From: Pseudoips prasinana
Taxonomy: Eukaryota; Arthropoda; Insecta; Lepidoptera; Nolidae
Assembly (NCBI GenBank): GCA_951640165.1
Contig: OX621247.1
Span: 33,702,001 to 33,766,000, forward strand
Direction of reading: 5' to 3'
DNA length: 64,000 bases
The notes beneath the pieces are model-generated. The model had not been told where the DNA came from and did no database searches. It worked only from the letters and a program-made list of their open reading frames with translations. Every line of letters starts with the position of its first letter. The stretch's first letter is position 1. This document shows positions 1 through 6,907 of the stretch, piece after piece. The translations under genes and the position numbers were made by a program.

Positions 1-477
1 AATTTTTTCTGTTAGAAATTGTATCAACTGTTACTTTTTACTCGACTACGGTGAATCAAAAGGAAAGTTTAACTACTTAATTGCCGAACTGGTCGTGAAA
101 CCCTGGGAAAGGTAAATGCTACTTCAAACCCCCCGCTGGACATATGACTTCGTTCCTCCATAAAATCAAATATTTTATGGAGGAACGAATTATTACTTAA
201 ATTTCATAGATTCGAATCTTGATTGTCTGTAAATGTTTGTTAACTATATTTTGCTTACAACGCCAATTGCACTAAGGAAACAAATTAATAGGGAATATAC
301 AAATATTTACATGTTTATAAATACGTGAGTACGTTTTGCGTTCGGTATTTAAAATTGGACACTAACATACACCCAGACCCCAAACAATTTTATTTTCGTA
401 CAAATAAAAATATTATTTTCATGAATTGGGTACAAATTTACACAGTTTAGTCATATCGTGTGCTGTGTCCTACCAAT
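1..477. other. left edge, no gene seen; contains a short hairpin
   Basis: AT-rich DNA with no supported coding region. The only structure I see is the perfect inverted repeat at 151-187, listed separately. Confidence 0.5.
151..187. repeat. perfect 16-bp inverted repeat, 5-nt loop
   Basis: Bases 151-166 (CGTTCCTCCATAAAAT) are the exact reverse complement of 172-187, separated by CAAAT. It could be the core of a small palindromic element or a cruciform. No function can be assigned. Confidence 0.85.
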
Positions 478-644
478 TGTGAACATAAACTGGCGGCACT
501 TGAGTCCACCGAGTGTAACGGGTAAAGTTTCCAACTTAAGGCAAGGCTTTTCTGACTCACACCTACTAAACATAACCTGTCATGGACTTTTATAGAGCCT
601 AATAGGGGCTTCCTTCTACTCAGGTATGATGCTTTAATTTCGCG
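478..644 (+). repeat. dispersed repeat family A, diverged copy (left of LTR element)
   Basis: The stretch with CTACTAAACATAACCTG and then GCCTAATAGGGGCTTCC aligns by eye to copies at 26255-26410, 27685-27895, 52385-52560 and, inverted, 6313-6500. It ends close to the 5' LTR. The family consensus includes a GCATGCCACC core and ends GGGTATGCTGCT. It is non-coding here and probably a TE remnant. Confidence 0.6.
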
Positions 645-648
645 AAAG
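645..648 (+). other. target-site duplication AAAG (left copy)
   Basis: AAAG directly precedes the 5' LTR and is repeated directly after the 3' LTR at 6313-6316. A 4-bp duplication is usual for Ty3/gypsy integrases. Confidence 0.75.
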
Positions 649-865
649 TGTAATGTAATGAAATATAATATTATAGATTTCTTTGTCAATTAGTTAAAAT
701 AGGTATACGTGTGCGAATATTGCATAGGTTGCAACTTGAACTTAGGTGCTGCGTAATTAGAACATTATTGTACTTTATGTTTAATATTTTTGGTATTCAA
801 TAAAATGACTCTGAACGAGTAAGATATGTTTTTATTCACAACACCTGAACACCCAGCATATTACA
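649..865 (+). repeat. 5' LTR
   Basis: 217 bp, begins TGTAATG and ends TTACA, matching 6096-6312 base for base as far as I can read. It includes an AATAAA at 799-804 that could serve as the polyadenylation signal in the 3' copy. Confidence 0.95.
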
Positions 866-883
866 TGGCGACCCTTGCCTTTG
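866..883 (+). other. primer-binding site, possibly tRNA-Arg
   Basis: TGGCGACCC starts at the first base after the LTR. TGGCGACC is the start of the tRNA-Arg-type primer site known from mdg1/412-like elements; the match weakens after eight bases, so the tRNA is uncertain. A 9-codon upstream ORF (ATG at 866) overlaps it. Confidence 0.6.
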
Positions 884-956
884 GCACCGTCTAAAGAACA
901 TATAAATCAAGATTTCAAGGAAGAAGATTACAATATAGAAGATTTCAAGACATACC

Positions 957-1223
957 ATGGGAAAATCTGCGTCAAAAGAGCAAGTTGTGATCGCACAGAA
1001 TGCCAACGGACAAGCTTCTGCAACGACATCGCAATACCACACAGAACGCTTGGAGTCCATAGAATTCTTGGTCACCATAGCTATAGTTATATTATGTATC
1101 GCCGTTGTATACTACGTCCTCAAGAAATGCAACAAGCACCACGTACGCAACTTGCAACGAGAACTGAACAGAAATAACTTGGCCACTATTTCTCGTGCTG
1201 ACCTGACCACGACTGCCGTATAA
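957..1223 (+). CDS. small single-pass membrane protein encoded upstream of gag (ORF0)
   Basis: This 88-residue ORF lies in the leader between the primer-binding site and gag. Its start context is strong (ACCATGG). The protein begins MGKSASK, a textbook N-myristoylation consensus (Gly2, Ser6, Lys7). Residues about 36-55 form one hydrophobic segment rich in Ile, Val and Leu. A basic tail follows (KKCNKHH, then Arg/Lys-rich). I recall similar short proteins in other insect LTR elements but cannot name a family with certainty. It is the first sizeable ORF on the genomic RNA. Gag begins MSS and has no myristoylation signal, so this protein might supply membrane attachment; that is an inference. 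Selection data would be needed to show that it is a real gene. Confidence 0.7.
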   Translation: MGKSASKEQVVIAQNANGQASATTSQYHTERLESIEFLVTIAIVILCIAVVYYVLKKCNKHHVRNLQRELNRNNLATISRADLTTTAV

Positions 1224-1510
1224 CAAGAAAGAAGAAAGAAGGTTTGGAGGTGTCCAGGGTATAGCCCGGCCCAAACCGTCAACACACGTAACTGCAGCCC
1301 AAGTCATCAGCAGTGTCGCCACGAGGTACACAACGCCACGTCAGCGCCAGCCCAACTCCTCACCAGCCACGTGCTTGTACCGGTCTACGCGCAGTCCAAC
1401 GTAAAGGTTATGTTTTATTAGCTATTTTATCTTTAGAAGTATGTAATTTTCATTTTTCTTAACCTATATTACGTAAATAGATATGCATTTTTATTATCTA
1501 GTTAAATATT
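1224..1510 (+). other. leader between ORF0 and gag
   Basis: 287 bases of untranslated leader inside the LTR element, GC-rich to about 1400 and AT-rich afterwards. It could hold the packaging signal or a splice site, but none is demonstrable by eye. Confidence 0.4.
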
Positions 1511-2710
1511 ATGTCTAGTTTGATTATACAGTTACATGAAATCCGTAATTCGTTAAATTATCTTAGAGATTATTTAGTTAAATTAGGACCTGAAAGAAGG
1601 CAACTAAATCTTGGTCAGACAAAGATAAGTGAAGCGAAAAAGTTGTATTCCTCCTTTGAAAGTATTTTGTCTCTGTTGCACTTAGGAATAGAACGCAAGG
1701 AAATTAGTACAAGTGATATCACTGCTATTCATAAAATAATAAGCGACGTACATATTTTATATAATAAAATAATTACTTTATCTACTTTTGAAGAGGCTAA
1801 GCAAGTCAAAATGTCTACAAAAAATGAATTTGACTTAAAAACTGCAATTTCATTGTTGCCAGTAATGTCTGGACAGGAATCTGTTACTAAGTCACTCATT
1901 GATTGTATTGAGTTGTATAATAAAATGATCCTAGATTCGTCATCGCAAGAATTAATTAATTTTGTTCTTAAAACTAGACTTTCTGAAAGTGCAAAATTGC
2001 GTATGAAATCGACTTACGACACCGTCGATAACCTTTTAGCTGACATGCATAAATTTTTAATACAAAATAAATCCCAGGTAGCATTACAATGGAAATTACA
2101 CCAGTGTAAGCAGGGTAATCGTTCCATTGAGTCATTTGGCAATGAATTGGAAAAATTGTTTGTTAATTTAACTATTGCCCAATCAGAAAATAGCCCCAAT
2201 TCTTACGATGCTTTCAAAACCACTAATGAAAGAATTGCCATAAAACGTTTCGCAGACGGTTTGAGTGACCCCAGATTGAGTACCATTATAGCGGCTAGAA
2301 ATTTTCAATCTTTACCGGAAGCTATCAGGACTGCCATGGACGAACAATCCTTGTCTTCGTCATTCCAAATTATGAACATTAAGCGTCATAGTTACTCCAA
2401 TCGCGGGCATAGAAACTTTAATAACCGTTTTCGAGGACATTACAATAATAACTATAATCCATTTAATTACAACCACGGTAACGCGAGATCACCGGGCGCA
2501 GCGTCGGGTAACATACCGTCGCATCGCGGACAGTTTAATCGTGGCCGCGGTAGAACTTTTCATAGAGGTCAAAATAATAGGCATTACGGCATTAAGTCAA
2601 ACAGACCCTCTGTCCAAGTTCAGCACACTACCCACGATGAGTCGACTAGCAATACCAGTTCGCGCGAAATTGTAACTCCCAATGTCGCAACGAACGATTT
2701 TTTTCGTTAA
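1511..2710 (+). CDS. Gag polyprotein, RG-rich nucleocapsid, no zinc knuckle
   Basis: This 399-residue protein is the structural polyprotein that would assemble the particle around the element's RNA. Residues about 1-285 are largely helical in composition and resemble a capsid-like region; the segment around residues 190-285 has the spacing typical of retrotransposon gag. From about residue 290 to 370 it is rich in Arg, Gly, Asn and His (for example NRGHRNFNNRFRG and FNRGRGRTFHRG), a probable RNA-binding tail. The usual CCHC zinc knuckles are absent. The last 29 bases overlap pol, which is in the +1 (equivalently -2) frame. The start is the first in-frame ATG, after an AT-rich leader. The frame is fully open. 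Confidence 0.9.
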   Translation: MSSLIIQLHEIRNSLNYLRDYLVKLGPERRQLNLGQTKISEAKKLYSSFESILSLLHLGIERKEISTSDITAIHKIISDVHILYNKIITLSTFEEAKQVKMSTKNEFDLKTAISLLPVMSGQESVTKSLIDCIELYNKMILDSSSQELINFVLKTRLSESAKLRMKSTYDTVDNLLADMHKFLIQNKSQVALQWKLHQCKQGNRSIESFGNELEKLFVNLTIAQSENSPNSYDAFKTTNERIAIKRFADGLSDPRLSTIIAARNFQSLPEAIRTAMDEQSLSSSFQIMNIKRHSYSNRGHRNFNNRFRGHYNNNYNPFNYNHGNARSPGAASGNIPSHRGQFNRGRGRTFHRGQNNRHYGIKSNRPSVQVQHTTHDESTSNTSSREIVTPNVATNDFFR

Positions 2711-5700
2711 TTCGCAAAATTTTATTTTTAATTTTAATAATAGTAGTACTGTAAGATTTTTAGTGGATAATGAAGTGATTAATCTTTTAGTTGATAGCGG
2801 AGCCAGTCTTTGTGTACTAAAGTACGAATGGCTTAGTAAAAACCGTAAGTTGTTGCAACAATTGCGTAGTGATAGATTAAGCATTAGAGGCGTAAGTGGT
2901 AGGTTAGAGTCAGAAGGCTACATTTTTCTAAACTTATTTTATAATCACGAAGTATTTAGTGAAAAATTTTATGTTTTTAAGAATATGTCTTGCACTGCAA
3001 ATGGAATATTAGGAGATAATTTTTTACAGCGTTATGAAGCAATTATTAACTATAGAGATAGTATATTACAACTTTATAAGAATAATAAACATATTCCTAT
3101 TGAAATTCATTATAATGCCAGGTATAGACATTCGATACCGCCTCGGTGCGAAGTATTAAGGTTCATCCCAACTACGTCGACATGTGACTGTGTAGTTTTA
3201 TCAAAAGAAATCCAGCAAGGAGTTTTCGTCGCTGGTATTATTTCGCAACCAAATAATGGTCGCATCCCGTTAAGAATATTAAATACTACGGATAACGAAG
3301 TAGAGTGTGATTTTCAAGATCTTACTGTTTATGACATAAATAACTTTGATATTTGTAATTTTTCGGAAAATACAAATAGCGTAAATCGCGTTAAAACATT
3401 ATTTGAGTTATTGAATTTATCGAATATGAACTCAGAGGAGAAACGTAGCATCGAACATATTTGTGCAAAATATGCTGACGTTTTTCATCTTCCAGGTGAC
3501 AAATTAACAACCACAAACATAATGACACATACAAGAACTTTAAAAGACAACGTTACACCCACTTATATAAAGCCTTATAGGATTCCTCATTCCCTGAAAA
3601 AGGAGGTGCAAAAACAAATAGATGAAATGTTAGCAAACGATATAATAGAAGAAACCACATCGGAGTGGTCCAGCCCAGTCTTGCTAGTCCCTAAAAAGTC
3701 GGATAGATCTAATGAAAAGAAATGGAGACTAGTTATTGATTACAGACAGTTAAATAACCAAATTAAGGATGATAAATTTCCGTTACCAAATATAACAGAT
3801 ATCTTAGATTCTCTGTCAGGTAGTATTTATTTTTCAAAACTGGACCTTTCACAAAGCTATTATCAGTTATCATTAGAGGAAAATTCGCGAAAGTATACAG
3901 CATTCAGTGTAAACAAAATGTACCAGTTAGAGTTAGATCCAAACTCACGAAAATACACAGCCTTCACTACTGATAAAATGTATCAAATGAAGCGTTCACC
4001 TATGGGTTTGAAAACATCTCCCAGTGTGTTCTCAAGATTGATGACTATTGCTATGTCAGGTATTAATTATAAAAAAGCCTTTATTTACCTTGATGACTGT
4101 GTTGTGATAGGAAAAACGATGGAAAATCATAATAAAAACTTAATTACAGTTTTAGAACGCTTACGAAAAGTCAATTTAAAATTAAATCCAATAAAATGTG
4201 AATTTTTGCGCACTGAAATAGTATATTTAGGTCATAGAATAACATCACATGGCATTCTTCCTGACGACAGCAAAATTAAGGCCTTGTGCAACTATCCGGT
4301 GCCATCGAACTCAGATGACGTCAAGCGCTACTTAGCATTTGCTAATTATTATAGACGTTTCATACCTAACTTTGCTAATATTGCGTACCCATTAAATAAA
4401 TTATGTAAAAAGAATGTAGAGTTTAAATGGACGTCCGAATGTGACAGTCCGAGAGCACAAACAAAAAAGTTAACGTCTCAGATATCTACTGATAACAATA
4501 ATTTGACTGAAGAATGTTCTACCAGTAGCAGGCCTGATCAACCTGAGACTGTGGAAATTCTTAAAAAACCCAAGGATGTGATAGAATTAGTTTTTATAAA
4601 TGACAAAGATTTTAGTAAATTGATTTCTCACTGTTCTGGGATAGAATACTGCATCTATGCACCTTCGCGTTGTACTATATACCTAAATACTCGATCGTTA
4701 TCTACCCCGTCGGAGTTAGCGAGAGACTTAGGATCGTTGTGCGAAAAAGAAAATATAAATGAAATATTAATTATTAAGAATAGAGAAAATGCAACAAATA
4801 TAAAAATACTTGCAAGTCATATGAAAAAGTTGCAAATTAAGTTACCCAGAATTTTAATTACAAGAGATATAATTAAAATTTTTAATCACGAGGATAAAAA
4901 AATTATATTGAATGACTTTCATTTGTTACCCACTAGTGGACATGCAGGGATAAATAGAATGATAGGCAATTTAAAAAGATATTACTACTGGCCAGGTATG
5001 ACGAATGATGTCATTAATTACGTAAAAAAGTGTCAACAATGTCAATATAATAAATTCCCTAATCGTCTTGTAAAAGAGCCGATGGTTATAACAAATACTG
5101 CAAGTTCAGCATTTGAACGTGTCGCGTTAGATATTATGGGTCCATTACCGACTGATATCAACAATAATAAGTACATCTTAACATTGCAATGTGACTTATC
5201 TAAATTCGTAGAGGCATATCCCATGCAGAGTAAGGATTCCGAATCAGTAGCCAGAGTCTTCGTTTCGAATTTTATTTTGAGATACGGAGTACCTAAACAA
5301 ATCATTACAGATAAAGGTACAGAGTTTTTGTGTAATATTATGGAAAATGTGTGTAAAATATTAAAAATAGAACATTTAAATTCCACACCTTATCACCATG
5401 AGACTATAGGCTCATTAGAAAACAGTCACAGACATTTAGGCTCATATCTTCGAATTCAGAGTGTTAGGAATAATATTGATTGGAGTGATTGGTTACCATT
5501 TTGGTCATTCTCTTACAATACTACAGTGCATTCAGAAACAAAATACTCACCATTTGAGTTAGTGTTTGGTAAATGTTGTAAATTGCCGTCAGATTTTGGA
5601 ACTTCAGTTGAACCTTTGTATAATTACAATGATTACCCAAAAGAAATGAAATATCGTCTACAGCGAGCACAATACGATGCCCAGCAGAATTTGTTAACAA

Positions 5701-5921
5701 ATAAATTTAAAAGAAAACTTATGTATGACAAAAAAACTTACTCCATAACTTACCAAAGGGGTGACCTAATTCTTATAAAAAACCAAACAGGTAATAAACT
5801 TCAAAACATATATAACGGTCCCTATGAAGTTATTGAGGAAGTTTCACCTAATGTTAAGATCTTAAAGGATAATAAAGAATATATTATACATAAGAATAAC
5901 ACTAAAAGGTATTTTAGTTAG
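2682..5921 (+). CDS. Pol polyprotein: protease, reverse transcriptase, integrase; RNase H missing
   Basis: The protein has 1,079 residues. The aspartic protease motif is DSGA at Asp38. Reverse transcriptase includes WRLVIDYRQL near 348, LDLSQSYYQL near 387-396 and the catalytic YLDD at 469-472. The integrase zinc finger is H747, H754, C784 and C787, and the catalytic triad is D817, D877 and E913 (D,D35E). Two oddities stand out. Residues 395-414 are repeated with divergence at 415-434 inside the reverse transcriptase. After the RT connection (about residue 585) there is no RNase H aspartate motif; a Ser/Thr/Asn-rich linker leads straight toward integrase. The protein is also shorter than I would expect for the family. 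Translation may need frameshifting at the T7 run in the gag overlap, or initiation at the ATG at 2682. Confidence 0.93.
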   Translation: MSQRTIFFVNSQNFIFNFNNSSTVRFLVDNEVINLLVDSGASLCVLKYEWLSKNRKLLQQLRSDRLSIRGVSGRLESEGYIFLNLFYNHEVFSEKFYVFKNMSCTANGILGDNFLQRYEAIINYRDSILQLYKNNKHIPIEIHYNARYRHSIPPRCEVLRFIPTTSTCDCVVLSKEIQQGVFVAGIISQPNNGRIPLRILNTTDNEVECDFQDLTVYDINNFDICNFSENTNSVNRVKTLFELLNLSNMNSEEKRSIEHICAKYADVFHLPGDKLTTTNIMTHTRTLKDNVTPTYIKPYRIPHSLKKEVQKQIDEMLANDIIEETTSEWSSPVLLVPKKSDRSNEKKWRLVIDYRQLNNQIKDDKFPLPNITDILDSLSGSIYFSKLDLSQSYYQLSLEENSRKYTAFSVNKMYQLELDPNSRKYTAFTTDKMYQMKRSPMGLKTSPSVFSRLMTIAMSGINYKKAFIYLDDCVVIGKTMENHNKNLITVLERLRKVNLKLNPIKCEFLRTEIVYLGHRITSHGILPDDSKIKALCNYPVPSNSDDVKRYLAFANYYRRFIPNFANIAYPLNKLCKKNVEFKWTSECDSPRAQTKKLTSQISTDNNNLTEECSTSSRPDQPETVEILKKPKDVIELVFINDKDFSKLISHCSGIEYCIYAPSRCTIYLNTRSLSTPSELARDLGSLCEKENINEILIIKNRENATNIKILASHMKKLQIKLPRILITRDIIKIFNHEDKKIILNDFHLLPTSGHAGINRMIGNLKRYYYWPGMTNDVINYVKKCQQCQYNKFPNRLVKEPMVITNTASSAFERVALDIMGPLPTDINNNKYILTLQCDLSKFVEAYPMQSKDSESVARVFVSNFILRYGVPKQIITDKGTEFLCNIMENVCKILKIEHLNSTPYHHETIGSLENSHRHLGSYLRIQSVRNNIDWSDWLPFWSFSYNTTVHSETKYSPFELVFGKCCKLPSDFGTSVEPLYNYNDYPKEMKYRLQRAQYDAQQNLLTNKFKRKLMYDKKTYSITYQRGDLILIKNQTGNKLQNIYNGPYEVIEEVSPNVKILKDNKEYIIHKNNTKRYFS
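3864..3983 (+). repeat. in-frame tandem duplication within RT (2 x 60 nt)
   Basis: Codons 395-414 and 415-434 encode related 20-mers, both containing NSRKYTAF and ending NKMY or DKMY. The DNA copies differ at many sites, so this is not a fresh slippage duplication. A template switch between diverged relatives is more likely. Confidence 0.8.
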
Positions 5922-6082
5922 CATTAAGCTTTTATTGTATTCTTAATTGTTATAAATAATTTTAAATATATTTGGTTTATATAAAAATACTTATATGAAA
6001 TAATTGGGTGGGTATAATATTTTAAATTTGATATTTTGTAAGTTTTTTTTCTCCTTAAAAAGGGGAAGGTGGCAACAGACAT
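5922..6082 (+). other. pol 3' untranslated region of the LTR element
   Basis: AT-rich non-coding stretch between the pol stop and the purine tract. No envelope or other ORF is present. Confidence 0.6.
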
Positions 6083-6095
6083 TTTTCGGGGGAGT
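6083..6095 (+). other. polypurine tract
   Basis: CGGGGGAGT directly precedes the 3' LTR, the expected place for plus-strand priming. Another purine run (AAAAAGGGGAAGG) lies about 30 bases upstream. Confidence 0.7.
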
Positions 6096-6312
6096 TGTAA
6101 TGTAATGAAATATAATATTATAGATTTCTTTGTCAATTAGTTAAAATAGGTATACGTGTGCGAATATTGCATAGGTTGCAACTTGAACTTAGGTGCTGCG
6201 TAATTAGAACATTATTGTACTTTATGTTTAATATTTTTGGTATTCAATAAAATGACTCTGAACGAGTAAGATATGTTTTTATTCACAACACCTGAACACC
6301 CAGCATATTACA
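6096..6312 (+). repeat. 3' LTR
   Basis: 217 bp, identical by eye to 649-865, with AATAAA at 6246-6251. It is followed by the AAAG target duplication at 6313-6316. Confidence 0.95.
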
Positions 6313-6500
6313 AAAGGGGTACACCGGAGCATCATACCCGCGTAGGGGCGAGCCCCTATCAGACGCTAGAAAAGGTCCATGTCCAAGATGGTAGGGACAT
6401 ATACCCTGAGAAGGCTCTAGTTTGCCTTCCCCTATTGCCGACTCCTGCCAGTCTGGGCCACAAATATATCGCTGTCTTTCCGAAGCTGCTTGCACGTCAC
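6313..6500 (-). repeat. dispersed repeat family A, inverted copy (right of LTR element)
   Basis: Starting GCATCATACCCGCG, this matches the reverse complement of the family A copies at 478-644 and 26255-26410. The two flanking copies are head-to-head, about 25-40 bp apart once the LTR element is removed. Confidence 0.65.
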
Positions 6501-6505
6501 GGCAG

Positions 6506-6538
<33 letters not shown>
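6506..6538 (-). repeat. (TAGA)n 3' tail of the LINE
   Basis: About eight perfect tetranucleotide units abut AACTCTTTATT, the reverse of AATAAAGAGTT. Short-repeat tails of this kind are the 3' termini of CR1/L2-like LINEs. Confidence 0.85.
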
Positions 6539-6907
6539 TAACTCTTTATTGTACACCAATATTAAGATCTTACATTACAGGAGCATGTAAATAAAAAGTA
6601 TACAATTGGCGGTCTTATCACTAAAATGTGATCTCTTCCAGACAACCAAAGAATGGAAAATAATAGGGATTATTTAAGAGGGCAGTTGTCGGTGTACGTA
6701 TACTTTGTTAACAGTACCCGTTGGTACTCAGTACAAGAGCCTACTATATATACCTACTATTTACACTATATACATACATACTATATACATACATACTATA
6801 CATATACATACTATACACATACATACACACTATATAAATACATACATACCTATAATAGATAGAAACTTACATATCACAATATTACCTACTTGTTCTGTCA
6901 ATGTATC
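6539..6907 (-). other. LINE 3' UTR with TACATA-rich low complexity
   Basis: Non-coding. About 6740-6860 is a degenerate run of TATACATACATAC units, which probably grew by slippage inside the UTR. Confidence 0.7.

Larger units (their letters stand above)
649..6312 (+). mobile_element. Ty3/gypsy-type LTR retrotransposon, complete from LTR to LTR
   Basis: The element is 5,664 bp long. It has 217-bp LTRs that look identical (TGTAATG...TTACA), a primer-binding site flush with the 5' LTR, an upstream small ORF, gag, pol (protease, reverse transcriptase, integrase), a purine-rich tract and an AAAG target duplication. There is no envelope gene. Identical LTRs indicate a recent insertion, yet pol lacks an RNase H domain and has an internal duplication. 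It therefore may have moved with help from a related intact copy. Confidence 0.95.

Noticed and set aside
875..1177. 100-codon frame overlapping ORF0
   Set aside because: Begins at a TTG rather than ATG, lacks any domain, and overlaps the better supported 88-codon ORF.
649..6312. Possibility of an endogenous retrovirus with env
   Set aside because: No ORF lies between the pol stop (5921) and the 3' LTR, so there is no envelope gene; the element is an LTR retrotransposon.
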